DNA of 64,000 nucleotides, taken from Candidatus Halobeggiatoa sp. HSG11 (lineage in GTDB: Bacteria; Pseudomonadota; Gammaproteobacteria; Beggiatoales; Beggiatoaceae). Positions 24,641 to 35,677 of the stretch are shown in pieces. The position numbers and the translations under genes are program-made. The notes under the pieces are model-generated. The model was given only the letters and a program-made list of their open reading frames with translations. It was not told where the DNA came from and did not search any database. Each line of letters opens with the position of its first letter. Positions within the stretch are counted from its first letter, which is position 1. Location: contig JAUCGL010000003.1 in assembly GCA_030378105.1 (NCBI GenBank), forward strand, positions 1-64,000, in the 5' to 3' direction.

Positions 24641-25015
24641 ATGACGACAATTAACCAATTAGTGCGTAAGTCACGTAAGAGGCAAGTTAGTAAAAGTAAT
24701 ACACCAGCTTTGGAAGGATGTCCTCAGAGGCGTGGGGTTTGTACTAGAGTTTATACTACAACACCAAAGAAACCTAATTCAGCTATGCGTAAAGTGGCTC
24801 GTGTACGGCTCACTAATGGGATGGAAGTGACGACTTATATAGGTGGTGAAGGTCATAATTTGCAAGAGCATTCAGTGGTATTGATTCGTGGTGGTCGTGT
24901 TAAAGATTTACCCGGTGTTCGTTATCATACTGTACGGGGTTCATTGGATACTTCTGGTGTTAATGCAAGGAATCAAGGCCGATCTAAGTATGGTACTAAA
25001 AAGCCTAAATCTTAA
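24641..25015 (+). CDS. rpsL: 30S ribosomal protein S12
   Basis: 124 residues, standard length. S12 sits at the decoding centre and controls accuracy. [17 protein letters not shown] contains the wild-type lysine of the streptomycin site, and [17 protein letters not shown] includes the aspartate that RimO methylthiolates in many bacteria. It is the first protein gene after the tRNA pair and starts the str set; rpoC, its frequent upstream neighbour, is not here. The leader is only 24 bp. Confidence 0.97.
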   Translation: MTTINQLVRKSRKRQVSKSNTPALEGCPQRRGVCTRVYTTTPKKPNSAMRKVARVRLTNGMEVTTYIGGEGHNLQEHSVVLIRGGRVKDLPGVRYHTVRGSLDTSGVNARNQGRSKYGTKKPKS

Positions 25016-25033
25016 TTTGAATGGATACATTTA

Positions 25034-25504
25034 ATGTCAAGAAGAAGAGTTGTTGCTAAACGTGTTATTCTACCTGACCCTAAATTTGGGGATGAAACAG
25101 TTGCAAAATTCATCAATACAGTGATGAAAAATGGTAAAAAGTCAGTAGCAGAGCGAATTGTGTATGGTGCTTTAGACAGAGTGGCAGAAAAAAGTAAAGG
25201 TGAAGCTTTAGAAATTTTTGGTAAAGCTCTCGAAAATGTTCGCCCTGTTGTTGAGGTAAAATCACGTCGAGTTGGTGGTTCAACTTATCAAGTTCCTATA
25301 GAGGTACGCCCTTCACGTCGAACTACTCTTGCTATGAGATGGTTAGTAGACTCAGCACGGAAGCGAGGTGAAAAAACTATGGGTTTACGTTTAGCGGGAG
25401 AAATTCTTGATGCCCATGAGAATAAGGGTACCGCAATTAAAAAACGTGATGATGTTCACCGTATGGCAGAAGCCAATAAAGCATTTTCTCATTTTCGGTG
25501 GTAA
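25034..25504 (+). CDS. rpsG: 30S ribosomal protein S7
   Basis: 156 residues. S7 nucleates assembly of the 16S 3' domain and lines the E-site; in E. coli it also represses translation of the str operon. [20 protein letters not shown], the beta-hairpin region [17 protein letters not shown] and the C-terminal [13 protein letters not shown] are typical. It follows rpsL by 18 bp. A 109-bp gap before fusA is long for this operon and could hold the S7 control site or a minor promoter. Confidence 0.97.
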   Translation: MSRRRVVAKRVILPDPKFGDETVAKFINTVMKNGKKSVAERIVYGALDRVAEKSKGEALEIFGKALENVRPVVEVKSRRVGGSTYQVPIEVRPSRRTTLAMRWLVDSARKRGEKTMGLRLAGEILDAHENKGTAIKKRDDVHRMAEANKAFSHFRW

Positions 25505-25613
25505 GATTCTTATGTCCAGTTAGTTCAGTTAAAGCAATGTTCGGTAATGTTTGTTTGGATTGCTGGATATTGTAAAATAACTTAAATAACTGATATATTA
25601 ATTAAACTGAATT

Positions 25614-27716
25614 ATGATGGTACGTAAAACCCCCATTGAGCATTATAGAAATATTGGTATCATGGCACATATTGATGCAGGTAAGACGACTGCAACAGAA
25701 CGTATTTTATATTATACTGGAGTGTCACATAAAATTGGGGAAGTTCATGATGGTGCGGCAACAATGGATTGGATGCCATTGGAGCAGGAAAGAGGTATTA
25801 CTATAACCTCTGCAGCAACTACCTGTTTTTGGAATGGAATGGAACAACAATATCCAGAACATCGTATTAATATTATTGATACTCCTGGTCATGTTGATTT
25901 TACTATTGAAGTAGAGCGTTCATTGCGAGTACTGGATGGTACTTGTGCAGTATTTTGTGCGGTTGGCGGTGTAGAACCTCAATCAGAAACGGTTTGGCGG
26001 CAAGCAAATAAATATGGTGTCCCAAGATTAGCTTTTATCAATAAAATGGATAGAGCGGGAGCTAACTTTTTGCGTGTAGTTTCACAAATTAAAAGCCGTT
26101 TAGCAGCAAATCCTGTTCCATTGCAATTACCTATAGGGGCAGAAGATGGGTTTGTTGGTATAGTTGATTTAGTAAAAATGCGAGCAATTTATTGGGATGA
26201 TGATAGTCGAGGAGTAAATTTTTCAGAAGCAGATATCCCATCAGATATGCAAGATGAATGCTCAAAATGGAGAGAAGTTTTATTAGAAGCAGTTGCAGAA
26301 GCAAACGATGACTTGATGGAAAAGTACTTAGATGAAGGTGATTTGTCTGTATCAGAGATTCGTGCTGGAATTCGGCAGCGAACATTAGCTAATGAAATAA
26401 TTCCTGCATTGTGTGGTTCTGCTTTCAAAAATAAAGGTGTGCAAGCAATGTTGGATGCCGTTATTGAGTATTTACCTGCACCTTGTGATGTACCAGCTAT
26501 AAAAGGAGTGCTGGATGATGATAAGGATACAGAGGCTGAACGAGCTTCTAGTGATGAAGAGCCATTTGCTGCATTAGCATTTAAAGTTGCAACTGATCCA
26601 TTTGTAGGGTCATTGACTTATTTTAGAGTTTATTCTGGGGTATTAAATTCCGGTGATAGTGTGTATAATCCGTTAAAAAGAAAAAGAGAACGGGTTGGTA
26701 GAATTTTACAAATGCATGCTAATACTCGCGAAGAGATAAAAGAAGTTAGGGCTGGAGATATAGCAGCTGCGGTAGGGTTAAAGGACGTTACTACTGGTGA
26801 AACATTATGTGATAAAAATCATGTAATTACTTTAGAAAAAATGGAATTTCCAGAACCTGTTATATCCATTGCAGTAGAACCAAAAACTCGTGCTGATCAG
26901 GAAAAAATGGGATTATCGTTATCCAAATTAGCAGCCGAAGATCCATCTTTTCGAGTTCATACTGATGAAGAAACTAGCCAAACTATAATATCTGGAATGG
27001 GTGAACTTCATCTGGAAGTTATTATAGACCGTTTGAAACGTGAATTTGGAGTTGAGGCTAATGTTGGAGCTCCACAGGTTGCTTATCGAGAAACAATTAG
27101 AAAGCAAATTGAACAAGAAGGTAAATTTGTTCGTCAATCAGGTGGTAGAGGTCAATATGGTCATGTGTGGCTTAAAATAGAACCACTTAAACCAGGTTCA
27201 GGTTATGAGTTTATAAGTGAAATTGTTGGTGGTGTTATTCCAAAAGAATATATTCCTGCAGTCGACAAAGGAATTCAAGAACAAATGCAAAATGGTATTG
27301 TTGCTGGGTTTCCGATGGTTGATGTTAAAGTAACTTTATTTGATGGTTCATATCACGAAGTTGATTCCAATGAAATGGCATTTAAAATTGCTGGTTCTAT
27401 GGGTTTTAAAGAAGGTGCTAGAAAGGCTGATGCGGTGTTATTAGAACCAATTATGGCTGTTGAAGTAGTAACTCCTGAAGAGTATATGGGAGACGTAATG
27501 GGAGACTTGAATCGTCGGCGTGGTATTCTACAGGGTATGGATGATTTACCAACAGGTAAAGTTATTCAAGCAGAAGTTCCTTTAGCTGAAATGTTTGGTT
27601 ATGCTACAGATTTACGTTCTTTAACACAAGGACGTGCCAGCTACACCATGCAGTTTAATTGTTACAATGAAGCTCCAGCTAGTATTGCAGAAGCAGTGAT
27701 TAAAAAGATAAATTAA
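25614..27716 (+). CDS. fusA: Elongation factor G
   Basis: 700 residues, full length. EF-G drives GTP-dependent translocation and ribosome recycling. G1 [16 protein letters not shown]2 [12 protein letters not shown]3 DTPGHVDF and G4 NKMDRAGA are intact, as are domain IV motifs ([15 protein letters not shown]). The tandem ATGs (MMVRKT) leave the start ambiguous by one codon. rpsJ begins 11 bp after the stop; the tuf gene usually found here in gammaproteobacteria is missing. Confidence 0.97.
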   Translation: MMVRKTPIEHYRNIGIMAHIDAGKTTATERILYYTGVSHKIGEVHDGAATMDWMPLEQERGITITSAATTCFWNGMEQQYPEHRINIIDTPGHVDFTIEVERSLRVLDGTCAVFCAVGGVEPQSETVWRQANKYGVPRLAFINKMDRAGANFLRVVSQIKSRLAANPVPLQLPIGAEDGFVGIVDLVKMRAIYWDDDSRGVNFSEADIPSDMQDECSKWREVLLEAVAEANDDLMEKYLDEGDLSVSEIRAGIRQRTLANEIIPALCGSAFKNKGVQAMLDAVIEYLPAPCDVPAIKGVLDDDKDTEAERASSDEEPFAALAFKVATDPFVGSLTYFRVYSGVLNSGDSVYNPLKRKRERVGRILQMHANTREEIKEVRAGDIAAAVGLKDVTTGETLCDKNHVITLEKMEFPEPVISIAVEPKTRADQEKMGLSLSKLAAEDPSFRVHTDEETSQTIISGMGELHLEVIIDRLKREFGVEANVGAPQVAYRETIRKQIEQEGKFVRQSGGRGQYGHVWLKIEPLKPGSGYEFISEIVGGVIPKEYIPAVDKGIQEQMQNGIVAGFPMVDVKVTLFDGSYHEVDSNEMAFKIAGSMGFKEGARKADAVLLEPIMAVEVVTPEEYMGDVMGDLNRRRGILQGMDDLPTGKVIQAEVPLAEMFGYATDLRSLTQGRASYTMQFNCYNEAPASIAEAVIKKIN

Positions 27717-27727
27717 AGAGAAGAATT

Positions 27728-28048
27728 ATGGCCACAATGGTAAATCAACGTATTAGAATTCGTTTGAAAGCCTTTGATTATAAGTTAATTGACCAATCAG
27801 CACGAGAGATTGTGGAAACAGCAAGGCGTACCGGAGCTAGATTACGTGGGCCTATTCCATTGCCTACTAAAAAAGAAAAGTTTACTGTTTTGATTTCACC
27901 ACATGTTAATAAGGATGCTCGTGATCAGTATGAAATTCGAACCCATAAACGCTTATTAGATATCATTGATCCAACTGATAAAACAGTTGATTCTTTAATG
28001 AAATTAGATTTGGCGGCTGGGGTTGAAGTACAAATAAAACTTAATTAA
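27728..28048 (+). CDS. rpsJ: 30S ribosomal protein S10 (NusE)
   Basis: 106 residues from the ATG at 27728, which has AGAGAAG upstream; the in-frame ATG at 27737 would give the common 103-residue form. S10 belongs to the 30S head and also joins NusB in antitermination. [20 protein letters not shown] and [15 protein letters not shown] are typical. It opens the S10 set but sits only 11 bp after fusA, so str and S10 genes may form one transcript. Confidence 0.96.
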   Translation: MATMVNQRIRIRLKAFDYKLIDQSAREIVETARRTGARLRGPIPLPTKKEKFTVLISPHVNKDARDQYEIRTHKRLLDIIDPTDKTVDSLMKLDLAAGVEVQIKLN

Positions 28049-28079
28049 TGGTGTTTAGATTTCATAAAGGATATAAATT

Positions 28080-28721
28080 ATGATGCTTGTGGGGCAGAAA
28101 CGTGGGATGACTCGAATTTTTTCTGAAGATGGTCAATCTATACCAGTGTCAGTTATTGCAGTTTCACTTAACCGTGTAACTCAAATTAAGTCAATTGCCA
28201 AAGAAGGTTATAATGCAGTGCAAGTTACTTGTGGAGTTCATAAAGTTGCCAAGCTTAATAAACCAGTTAAAGGACATTTAGCTAAAGCAAATGTGGAAAG
28301 TGGTCGCCATTTTTGGGAATTTCGAACAGATAGTGATAAATTGTTTGAAGTAGGTCAGTCAATTGGGGTTGATGTTTTTACTCAGGGTCAAAAAGTTGAT
28401 GTGACAGGTTTAACTAAAGGTAAAGGATTTGCTGGAGTTATTAAGCGACATAATTTTAAGATGCAAGATGCTACTCATGGTAATTCATTATCTCATAGAT
28501 CTGCTGGTTCTATTGGTCAAAATCAAACACCAGGTCGGGTTTTTAAAGGTAAAAAAATGGCTGGTCATATGGGAAATTCTCGTTGTACCACCTTAAATCT
28601 AGAAGTTATACGGATAGATTTAGATAGGCAGTTACTATTAATTAAAGGTGCAATACCTGGTGCTCCAGGTGGCGATGTGTTTATTCGCCCTGCTATTAAA
28701 ATGAAAAATGCTAAAGCATAA
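28080..28721 (+). CDS. rplC: 50S ribosomal protein L3
   Basis: 213 residues. L3 is an early assembly protein with a long loop reaching toward the peptidyl transferase centre. The loop segment [20 protein letters not shown] contains the glutamine context methylated by PrmB in E. coli. [20 protein letters not shown] marks the N-terminus. It lies 31 bp after rpsJ in the conserved order. Confidence 0.96.
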   Translation: MMLVGQKRGMTRIFSEDGQSIPVSVIAVSLNRVTQIKSIAKEGYNAVQVTCGVHKVAKLNKPVKGHLAKANVESGRHFWEFRTDSDKLFEVGQSIGVDVFTQGQKVDVTGLTKGKGFAGVIKRHNFKMQDATHGNSLSHRSAGSIGQNQTPGRVFKGKKMAGHMGNSRCTTLNLEVIRIDLDRQLLLIKGAIPGAPGGDVFIRPAIKMKNAKA

Positions 28722-28750
28722 ATATTCACTAAATTGAAAGAATCAAGACA

Positions 28751-29368
28751 ATGCAGTTAAGTTTAAGTGGGACACAAGATAGTATCATAGATGTATCTGA
28801 TGAAGTGTTTAACAAAGAATTTAATGAACCTTTAGTACATCAAGCAGTGACATGTTATTTAGCTGGTAGTCGTGCTGGTACAAAAGCTCAGAAAAGCCGT
28901 TCTCAGGTAAAAGCAACTGGTAGTAAACCTTGGCGACAGAAAGGTACAGGACGTGCCAGAGCTGGTACTGTTGCTAGTCCATTATGGAAAGGTGGTGGTG
29001 TTACTTTTGCTGCTAAACCAAGAAATTATTCTCAGAAAATAAATAAAAAAATGTATCAAGGTGCATTACGTTCTATTTTATCTGAATTAGCACGACAGAA
29101 GCGTTTACTGGTAGTTGAAGATTTTGATGTTGATAATTCTAAAACTGCATCGTTATTGGAATATTTAAAAAAACTTAAGTTGGATAATCAACAGATGTTA
29201 ATTGTTACTGCGGAAGAAGATGTAAACTTAAGTTTGGCAGCTCGTAATATTCATTATTTAAATGTGACTAAAGCTGCTGCTATTAATCCTGTTAATTTGA
29301 TTCAGTCAAAACAAGTATTGATAAGTGTTGCAACAATCAGGAAAATAGAAGAGAGGTTGTCAATATGA
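28751..29368 (+). CDS. rplD: 50S ribosomal protein L4
   Basis: 205 residues. L4 lines the exit-tunnel constriction through its extended loop (KPWRQKGTGRARAGTVASPL, WKGGG). In E. coli it also represses the S10 operon by transcription attenuation and translation control; whether that leader control exists here is unknown because rpsJ has almost no leader. The stop overlaps rplW by four bases (ATGA). Confidence 0.96.
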   Translation: MQLSLSGTQDSIIDVSDEVFNKEFNEPLVHQAVTCYLAGSRAGTKAQKSRSQVKATGSKPWRQKGTGRARAGTVASPLWKGGGVTFAAKPRNYSQKINKKMYQGALRSILSELARQKRLLVVEDFDVDNSKTASLLEYLKKLKLDNQQMLIVTAEEDVNLSLAARNIHYLNVTKAAAINPVNLIQSKQVLISVATIRKIEERLSI

Positions 29369-29661
29369 ATCAAGCACGTTTGATGAAGGTGTTGATAACT
29401 CCACATATTTCTGAAAAAGCTACTCTTCTTGCAGATAGTAACCAGCAGTTTGTATTTAAGATATTACCAGATGCTACTAAGCAAGAAGTTAAACAAGCAG
29501 TAGAATTATTATTTAATGTTAAAGTTAAGGCAGTACGGATCTGTAATGTTAAAGGTAAACGTAAAACCTTTGGTAGAATTCAAGGAAAACGTACAGATTG
29601 GAAAAAAGCTTATGTTGGTTTGATGTCTGGGTTTGATATTAGCTTTAGAGATGCTGAATAA
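29365..29661 (+). CDS. rplW: 50S ribosomal protein L23
   Basis: 98 residues. L23 sits at the tunnel exit and docks trigger factor and SRP. ITPHISEKATLLADSNQQFV and the C-terminal loop KGKRKTFGRIQGKRTDWKKA fit the family. Its ATG overlaps the rplD stop (ATGA), so the two genes are translationally coupled. Confidence 0.96.
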   Translation: MNQARLMKVLITPHISEKATLLADSNQQFVFKILPDATKQEVKQAVELLFNVKVKAVRICNVKGKRKTFGRIQGKRTDWKKAYVGLMSGFDISFRDAE

Positions 29662-29697
29662 CATTAAAAATTAAACTTTAAAATAAAACTATACATT

Positions 29698-30516
29698 ATG
29701 GCTCTCATTAAGACTAACCCAACTTCACCCGGACGTAGATTCGTAGTTAAAGCAAATAATTCTGAGCTTTATAAAGGTTCACCACATAAATCTTTACTTA
29801 GTAAAAAAATAAGGACAGGTGGACGTAATAATAATGGCCGCATTACAGTTCGTCATCGTGGTGGGGGACATAAAAAGCACTATCGTATGATTGATTTTAG
29901 ACGTAATAAAGACGGTATTCAAGCTAAAGTAGAACGAATAGAATATGATCCTAATCGAAGTGCAAATATAGCCTTATTGCTGTATAATGATGGTGAACGG
30001 CGTTATATTATTGCTCCAAAAGATATTAAAACTGATGATATAATTATATCTGGTAATCATGTGCCTGTAAAATCTGGTAATTGTATGCCTTTACGTAGTA
30101 TCCCATTGGGAACTTTAGTTCATTGCATAGAATTAAAACCAGGTAAAGGTGCACAGATAGCTCGTAGTGCTGGTAGTTATGCTCAAATTGTTGCTCGTGA
30201 AGATCGTTATGCAACATTACGTTTACGTTCAGGTGAAGTTCGTAAAATATCAGTTGATTGTAGAGCAACCCTTGGTGAAGTTGGTAACTCGACTCATAGT
30301 CTTATTTCATTAGGTAAAGCTGGTGCAAAAAGATGGCGTGGTATTCGACCTACAGTTCGTGGTGTTGCCATGAATCCAGTAGATCATCCGCATGGTGGTG
30401 GTGAAGGGCGTAGTTCTGGTGGAAGACATCCTGTTACCCCTTGGGGATTTCCCACTAAAGGGGCTAAAACTCGTAGTAATAAACGTACTTCTAAAATGAT
30501 TATTCGTCATCGCTAA
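29698..30516 (+). CDS. rplB: 50S ribosomal protein L2
   Basis: 272 residues. L2 is required for subunit association and peptidyl transfer. The conserved [18 protein letters not shown] motif contains the key histidine, and the basic N-terminus ([20 protein letters not shown]) is typical. It lies 36 bp after rplW. Confidence 0.97.
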   Translation: MALIKTNPTSPGRRFVVKANNSELYKGSPHKSLLSKKIRTGGRNNNGRITVRHRGGGHKKHYRMIDFRRNKDGIQAKVERIEYDPNRSANIALLLYNDGERRYIIAPKDIKTDDIIISGNHVPVKSGNCMPLRSIPLGTLVHCIELKPGKGAQIARSAGSYAQIVAREDRYATLRLRSGEVRKISVDCRATLGEVGNSTHSLISLGKAGAKRWRGIRPTVRGVAMNPVDHPHGGGEGRSSGGRHPVTPWGFPTKGAKTRSNKRTSKMIIRHR

Positions 30517-30546
30517 TCATTAAAATATTTAAGGTTTAAGTAAAAT

Positions 30547-30825
30547 ATGCCACGTTCAATTAAAAAAGGACCTTTTGTTGACTTACATTTGTTAAAAAAA
30601 GTTGAAAAAGCCATAACAGTTAAAAGTAAACGACCAATAAAAACTTGGTCTCGTCGTTCTATGATTATTCCTGAAATGGTTGGTTTGACTATGGCTATTC
30701 ATAATGGTCGTCAACATGTCCCTGTATTTGTTACTGAAAATATGGTTGGGCATAAATTAGGAGAATTTGCGATAACTCGTACATATCGGGGTCATCAGGC
30801 TGGTGATAAAAAGAGTAAAAGATAA
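30547..30825 (+). CDS. rpsS: 30S ribosomal protein S19
   Basis: 92 residues. S19 forms the head of the 30S subunit with S13. [18 protein letters not shown] and the C-terminal [20 protein letters not shown] are diagnostic. The last base of its stop is the first base of the rplV ATG (TAATG). Confidence 0.97.
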   Translation: MPRSIKKGPFVDLHLLKKVEKAITVKSKRPIKTWSRRSMIIPEMVGLTMAIHNGRQHVPVFVTENMVGHKLGEFAITRTYRGHQAGDKKSKR

Positions 30826-31160
30826 TGGAAACCGTTTCTTTACATAAAGATATACGTATGTCTGCTCAAAAGGGCCGTTTAGTTGCTAACCAAATTCGTG
30901 GATTGCCAGTTGAGCGAGCTTTGAACTTATTAAAATTTAGTAACCAAAAAGCAGCTAAATTAGTCAAAAAAACTTTAGATAGTGCTATTGCCAATGCCGA
31001 AAATAATCAAGGCATAGATATAGACGAACTATATGTATCTGCAATATATATTGATGAAGGGGCAACCCTTAAACGTATGCGACCACGTGCTAAAGGACGT
31101 GGTAATCGTATTCTTAAACGTACCAGTCACATTACAGTTATAGTCTCAGATTTGAGTTGA
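30825..31160 (+). CDS. rplV: 50S ribosomal protein L22
   Basis: 111 residues. L22 runs along the exit tunnel; its hairpin ([20 protein letters not shown]) reaches the macrolide-site constriction and is wild-type in appearance. It is coupled to rpsS by a one-base overlap and followed by rpsC after 7 bp. Confidence 0.97.
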   Translation: METVSLHKDIRMSAQKGRLVANQIRGLPVERALNLLKFSNQKAAKLVKKTLDSAIANAENNQGIDIDELYVSAIYIDEGATLKRMRPRAKGRGNRILKRTSHITVIVSDLS

Positions 31161-31167
31161 GTTTATT

Positions 31168-31806
31168 ATGGGTCAAAAAGTACATCCAACCGGAATCCGC
31201 CTCGGAATTATAAAGGATTGGTCATCAAAATGGTATGCTAACGGCAGAAATTATGCTGATTACCTAAATACTGATTTAAAAGTCAGAAACTTCATCAAAC
31301 AAGAATTAAAACAAGCTTCAGTTGGTGAAGTACGTATTGAACGTCCAGCTAGAAATGCTCGTATTATAATTCATACTGCACGCCCTGGTATAGTTATTGG
31401 TAAAAAAGGTGAAGACATTGATAAGTTACGTACTAAGGTAACCAAAATGATGGGTATACCAGTACATATTAGTGTAGAAGAAATTCGTAAGCCTGAAATT
31501 GATGCTCATTTGGTAGCTATGAATATAGCTCAACAGTTAGAACGGCGTATAATGTTCAGACGTGCTATGAAACGAGCAGTAGGTAATGCTATGCGGCTAG
31601 GTGCTCAAGGTATTCGTATCAATGTAAGTGGTCGTTTAAATGGTGCTGAGATAGCTAGACAAGAATGGTATCGAGAAGGGCGAGTACCTTTGCATACTTT
31701 ACGTGCAAATATAGATTATGGATTTGCTGAATCTAATACAACTTATGGTATTATTGGTATCAAGGTGTGGATTTTTAAAGGCGAAATTATTGGTAAACAA
31801 GATTAA
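31168..31806 (+). CDS. rpsC: 30S ribosomal protein S3
   Basis: 212 residues, about 20 fewer than E. coli S3, the difference lying in the variable C-terminal tail, which ends [13 protein letters not shown]3 lines the mRNA entry tunnel. The KH domain motif [16 protein letters not shown] and the N-terminal [17 protein letters not shown] are intact. Confidence 0.97.
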   Translation: MGQKVHPTGIRLGIIKDWSSKWYANGRNYADYLNTDLKVRNFIKQELKQASVGEVRIERPARNARIIIHTARPGIVIGKKGEDIDKLRTKVTKMMGIPVHISVEEIRKPEIDAHLVAMNIAQQLERRIMFRRAMKRAVGNAMRLGAQGIRINVSGRLNGAEIARQEWYREGRVPLHTLRANIDYGFAESNTTYGIIGIKVWIFKGEIIGKQD

Positions 31807-31808
31807 TT

Positions 31809-32222
31809 ATGTTACAACCTAAACGAACAAAATTTAGAAAACAAATGAAAGGCCACAATAGAGGTAATGCTCAACGTGGCAATAAAATAAGTTTTGGTGA
31901 ATTTGGCCTTAAAGCAACTGGTCATGGAAGGATTACAGCACGACAGATTGAAGCAGCTCGTAGAACTATTACCCGACATGTTAAACGTGGTGGTAAACTA
32001 TGGATTCGTATGTTTCCAGACAAACCAATCAGTAAAAAACCTCTAGAAGTCCGCATGGGTAAAGGGAAAGGTAATGTTGAATACTGGGTAGCTTTAGTTC
32101 AACCTGGTAGTGTATTATATGAAATTGAAGGTGTTAGCGAAAAAGTAGCTAGAGAAGCATTTCGTTTAGCGGCTGCTAAGTTATCTGTGCCAACTACCTT
32201 TGCAACTAGAGTAATAATGTGA
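31809..32222 (+). CDS. rplP: 50S ribosomal protein L16
   Basis: 137 residues. L16 organises the A-site region of the 50[41 protein letters not shown] and [18 protein letters not shown] are typical; the arginine in the GRITARQ region is near the site hydroxylated by YcfD in E. coli. It starts 2 bp after rpsC and overlaps rpmC by four bases. Confidence 0.97.
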   Translation: MLQPKRTKFRKQMKGHNRGNAQRGNKISFGEFGLKATGHGRITARQIEAARRTITRHVKRGGKLWIRMFPDKPISKKPLEVRMGKGKGNVEYWVALVQPGSVLYEIEGVSEKVAREAFRLAAAKLSVPTTFATRVIM

Positions 32223-32413
32223 TGCGAGCTATAGAGTTACGTACTAAGTCTATTAATGAACTTGATAAAGAGTTGTTGGAATTATTGCGAGAACATTTTA
32301 GTTTACGAGTACAAAAAGCTAATGGTCAACTTAACCGACATACTAGAATGCGCAGTGTACGACGTGATATTGCTAGAGTAAAAACGGTTATCAATGAAAA
32401 AAGGGCAGCCTAA
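32219..32413 (+). CDS. rpmC: 50S ribosomal protein L29
   Basis: 64 residues, two helices. L29 sits next to L23 at the tunnel exit. The pattern [20 protein letters not shown] and [19 protein letters not shown] matches the family. Tandem ATGs overlap the rplP stop, so the start may be one codon later. Confidence 0.95.
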   Translation: MMRAIELRTKSINELDKELLELLREHFSLRVQKANGQLNRHTRMRSVRRDIARVKTVINEKRAA

Positions 32414-32415
32414 GT

Positions 32416-32688
32416 ATGGATAAGCAAAAGGTAAAGGTATCTCATGTTGGCTATGTTACCAGTAATTCGATGGATAAAACTATCACCGTATTAGTGGAAC
32501 GCAAAGTAAAACATCCTAAGTATGGAAAATATATTAAGCGTTCAACCAAATTGCATGCTCATGATGAAGAACAAGTATGCGGAATTGGTGATATTGTTGA
32601 GATTATTCAATGTCGTCCTTTATCCAAGACTAAAAGCTGGCAATTGGAGCAAATAGTTAGAAAAAATTCTCCAGTAATTGATAGATAA
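32416..32688 (+). CDS. rpsQ: 30S ribosomal protein S17
   Basis: 90 residues, an OB-fold primary 16S binder. [19 protein letters not shown] and the conserved C-terminal block [20 protein letters not shown] are clear. It begins 2 bp after rpmC and closes the S10 gene set; the next gene, rplN, starts 68 bp later, a natural place for an spc-operon promoter, although none is obvious. Confidence 0.97.
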   Translation: MDKQKVKVSHVGYVTSNSMDKTITVLVERKVKHPKYGKYIKRSTKLHAHDEEQVCGIGDIVEIIQCRPLSKTKSWQLEQIVRKNSPVIDR

Positions 32689-32756
32689 ATAAATTAATAG
32701 CTTATTGTCTACAGAAGCTCAATTGAAGCATATTAAAAAATATTGAGAAAAAACTT

Positions 32757-33125
32757 ATGATACAAATGCAAACTATATTGGATGCTGCTGATAATAGTGG
32801 AGCAAAAAAACTTAAATGTATTAAAATTTTAGGTGGCTCGCATCGACGTTATGCTAATATAGGAGACGTTGTTAAAGTTAGTGTGAAAGAAGCAATTCCA
32901 CGTAGTAAAGTTAAAAAAGGTGAAATTTATCAAGCATTAATAGTAAGAACTAGTAAAGGGGTTAGACGACCAGATGGTTCTTTGATTCGTTTTGATGGCA
33001 ATGCCGCAGTTTTACTTAATAATCAATCTCAACCTATAGGTACTCGTATTTTTGGACCTGTTACCCGTGAATTGAGAAGTGAGAAATTTATGCGAATTGT
33101 TTCTCTTGCCCCAGAAGTACTTTAA
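32757..33125 (+). CDS. rplN: 50S ribosomal protein L14
   Basis: 122 residues. L14 contributes to intersubunit bridges and is the docking site of the silencing factor Rsf[21 protein letters not shown] and the C-terminal [20 protein letters not shown] are diagnostic. It is the first gene of the spc set. Confidence 0.97.
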   Translation: MIQMQTILDAADNSGAKKLKCIKILGGSHRRYANIGDVVKVSVKEAIPRSKVKKGEIYQALIVRTSKGVRRPDGSLIRFDGNAAVLLNNQSQPIGTRIFGPVTRELRSEKFMRIVSLAPEVL

Positions 33126-33137
33126 ATGAGGTGACCG

Positions 33138-33455
33138 ATGAGAAAAATAAAACAAGGCGATGAAGTAATAGTTATTACTGGTAAAGATAAAGATAAACTT
33201 GGGAAAATTGTTAGGGTTGTTAAAAATGAACGAGTTATAGTTGAAAATATAAATTTAGCTAAACGACATACCCGACCTAACCCAATGCAAAATATTGCTG
33301 GAGGCATTATAGACAAAGAAATGCCTATTCATATTTCTAACGTTGCCTTAGTTAACCCAACCACTAATAAAGCAGATCGAGTTGGTTTTAAGTATCTTGA
33401 GGATGGTACTAAAGTGCGTTATTTCAAATCAACCGGTGAAGTTATTACTGAATAA
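33138..33455 (+). CDS. rplX: 50S ribosomal protein L24
   Basis: 105 residues with the KOW motif near the N-terminus ([20 protein letters not shown]). L24 starts 50S assembly. A GAGGTGA ribosome binding site precedes it. The stop overlaps the rplE start by one base. Confidence 0.97.
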   Translation: MRKIKQGDEVIVITGKDKDKLGKIVRVVKNERVIVENINLAKRHTRPNPMQNIAGGIIDKEMPIHISNVALVNPTTNKADRVGFKYLEDGTKVRYFKSTGEVITE

Positions 33456-33991
33456 TGGCAAGATTACATAAATATTATAAAGAAACTATTGTACCAAATA
33501 TGATGCAACAGTTTGAATATAAAAGTATTATGCAGGTTCCTGAGTTAATTCAGATTACTATAAATATGGGTTTAGGAACTGCTATTTCAGATAAAAAGAT
33601 AATTGAACGAGCAGTGGCTGATATGACCAGTATTGCAGGTCAAAAACCTGTGGTTACTAAGGCTAGAAAATCTATTTCTAATTTTAAAGTACGTGAAGGT
33701 TGGCCGATTGGTTGTAAGGTCAACTTACGACGAGCTTATATGTATGAATTCTTAGATAGACTTATCAGTATTGCTATTCCACGGATTCGGGATTTTCGTG
33801 GATTTTCTGGCAAAGCATTTGATGGACGAGGTAATTATACATTGGGAATCAAAGAGCAAATTATTTTTCCAGAAATTGATTATGATAAAATTGATACTAT
33901 TCGTGGAATGGATATAACACTTACTACTTCGGCCCGTACAAATGAAGAAGGACATGCCTTATTAAAGGCTTTTAATTTCCCATTAAAATAA
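33455..33991 (+). CDS. rplE: 50S ribosomal protein L5
   Basis: 178 residues. L5 binds 5S rRNA and contacts the P-site t[43 protein letters not shown] and [20 protein letters not shown] are typical. The start overlaps the rplX stop. Confidence 0.97.
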   Translation: MARLHKYYKETIVPNMMQQFEYKSIMQVPELIQITINMGLGTAISDKKIIERAVADMTSIAGQKPVVTKARKSISNFKVREGWPIGCKVNLRRAYMYEFLDRLISIAIPRIRDFRGFSGKAFDGRGNYTLGIKEQIIFPEIDYDKIDTIRGMDITLTTSARTNEEGHALLKAFNFPLK

Positions 33992-34003
33992 TCAATAATT
34001 ACT

Positions 34004-34309
34004 ATGGCAAAACTTTCTGTTATTAATCGAGAAGCGAAGCGTTTACGGACGGTAAAAAAATATGCTGCTAAAAGAGCAGAGTTAAAAAAACTTATAAATG
34101 ATCAAAGCATAAGTTTTAACGAGCGAGAAGTTGCAAAATACAAATTTCAAGCTTTACCTCGCAATGCTAGTCCATGTCGTCTTCGTAACCGATGTCAAAT
34201 AACTGGGCGTCCTCATGGTTATTATAGAAAATTTGGCTTAGGCCGTAATAAACTACGAGAAGCTGCGATGCAAGGGTTTGTACCTGGTTTAACTAAATCC
34301 AGTTGGTAG
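34004..34309 (+). CDS. rpsN: 30S ribosomal protein S14 (zinc-free type)
   Basis: 101 residues, the long form without the CxxC zinc motifs, as usual in gammaproteobacteria. The C-terminal [20 protein letters not shown] and [20 protein letters not shown] are diagnostic. It lies 12 bp after rplE; a 54-bp gap separates it from rpsH. Confidence 0.97.
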   Translation: MAKLSVINREAKRLRTVKKYAAKRAELKKLINDQSISFNEREVAKYKFQALPRNASPCRLRNRCQITGRPHGYYRKFGLGRNKLREAAMQGFVPGLTKSSW

Positions 34310-34363
34310 TTTGATCATATGGAATTGTATAGCGTAAATTATATAGACTAGAGAATTTTAAGT

Positions 34364-34756
34364 ATGAGTATGTCAGATCCTATTGCCGATATGTTAACTC
34401 GTATTCGCAATGCACAGGCTTGTAATTTTAAACAAGTAACAATGCCGACCTCTAAAATAAAAGTAGCAATTGCAAAATTATTACAAGAAGAAGGTTACAT
34501 TACTAGTTTTAGTGTCAATGATGAAGTTAAATCTGTGTTGACGATAGATTTAAAGTATTATGAAGGTAAACCAGTTATAAATTTGTTAAAACGGTTTAGT
34601 AGACCCGGTTTACGTATTTATAAGAAAGCAGGAGAATTGCCTCAGGTATTGGGCGGATTGGGGATTGCGGTTATTTCTACTAGTAAAGGAATAATGACAG
34701 ATCGACAAGCGCGTAACCTTAATCAAGGTGGTGAAATTTTGTGTTTGATCGCTTAA
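34364..34756 (+). CDS. rpsH: 30S ribosomal protein S8
   Basis: 130 residues. S8 is a primary 16S binder and, in E. coli, the translational repressor of the spc operon acting near rpl[17 protein letters not shown] and the C-terminal [20 protein letters not shown] match the family. Two ATGs (MSMSDP) make the start uncertain by two codons. Confidence 0.97.
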   Translation: MSMSDPIADMLTRIRNAQACNFKQVTMPTSKIKVAIAKLLQEEGYITSFSVNDEVKSVLTIDLKYYEGKPVINLLKRFSRPGLRIYKKAGELPQVLGGLGIAVISTSKGIMTDRQARNLNQGGEILCLIA

Positions 34757-34775
34757 TTGATAGGAATTAATAAAA

Positions 34776-35303
34776 ATGTCGAGAATTGCAAAAAAACCAA
34801 TTATTTTTCCTACAGGAGTTGAAGTATCTTTAACTAACCTGACTCTTTTAGTTAAAGGTAAAAAAGGTCAGTTAGAACAAAGTATTCATACAGATGTAGA
34901 GATTAATTTAACTGATAATGTTTTAACTTTTGTACCACAGACAAAAAACTCTGCCGCCATGGCGGGAACTATGAGAGCTATAGTTAATAATATGGTAGAA
35001 GGAGTAAATAGTGGATTTGAAAAGAAACTTAATTTAGTTGGAGTTGGATATAGAGCTCAAGTTGAAGGTAAAAATCTTAATCTTACTTTAGGTTTTTCTC
35101 ATCCAATTACATTTGCTATTCCAGATGGAATTAATATAGAAACTCCAATTCAGACTGAAATATTAGTAAAAGGGATGGATAAACAACAAGTTGGGCAAGT
35201 TGCTGCTAATATTCGTGCTTTTCGTCCACCAGAGCCATATAAAGGCAAAGGCGTTAAGTATGCGGATGAAATTATTATAAGAAAAGAAGCTAAGAAGAAA
35301 TAA
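34776..35303 (+). CDS. rplF: 50S ribosomal protein L6
   Basis: 175 residues with the duplicated L6 fold. [17 protein letters not shown] and the RNA-binding C-terminal [20 protein letters not shown] are typical. It lies 19 bp after rpsH and one base before rplR. Confidence 0.97.
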   Translation: MSRIAKKPIIFPTGVEVSLTNLTLLVKGKKGQLEQSIHTDVEINLTDNVLTFVPQTKNSAAMAGTMRAIVNNMVEGVNSGFEKKLNLVGVGYRAQVEGKNLNLTLGFSHPITFAIPDGINIETPIQTEILVKGMDKQQVGQVAANIRAFRPPEPYKGKGVKYADEIIIRKEAKKK

Positions 35304-35304
35304 T

Positions 35305-35658
35305 ATGAATAAAAAGAATGTTCGTTTACGGCGAGGTCGCCGTACTCGTGCCAGAATTAAAGCTCAAGGAGCTACTAGATTATGTGTTCATAAAACGCCT
35401 AAGCATATCTATGCACAGATTATCACACCAGACGGTTCCAAGGTGCTTGCAAGTGCTTCTACTTTAGATAAAGAAGTTAAAGAAACTATCACTTTTGGTG
35501 GTAATAAAGTAGCTGCAACTGAAGTGGGAAAGATTGTTGCTCTTAGAGCTAAATCAATGGATATTGAACAAGTAAGTTTTGATCGTTCTGGTTTTAAATT
35601 TCATGGTCGAATAAAAGCTTTGGCCGATGCTGCTCGTGAAAATGGTTTAAAGTTCTAA
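35305..35658 (+). CDS. rplR: 50S ribosomal protein L18
   Basis: 117 residues. L18 binds 5S rRNA with L5 and L25. The basic N-terminus ([20 protein letters not shown]), [20 protein letters not shown] and the C-terminal [18 protein letters not shown] are diagnostic. It starts one base after rplF. Confidence 0.97.
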   Translation: MNKKNVRLRRGRRTRARIKAQGATRLCVHKTPKHIYAQIITPDGSKVLASASTLDKEVKETITFGGNKVAATEVGKIVALRAKSMDIEQVSFDRSGFKFHGRIKALADAARENGLKF

Positions 35659-35677
35659 TTATAAAACAAAATATATT

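Noticed and set aside
25505-25613. Remnant of an extra gene between rpsG and fusA
   Set aside because: Only 109 bp without an open frame or similarity; it is more likely a leader or control region.
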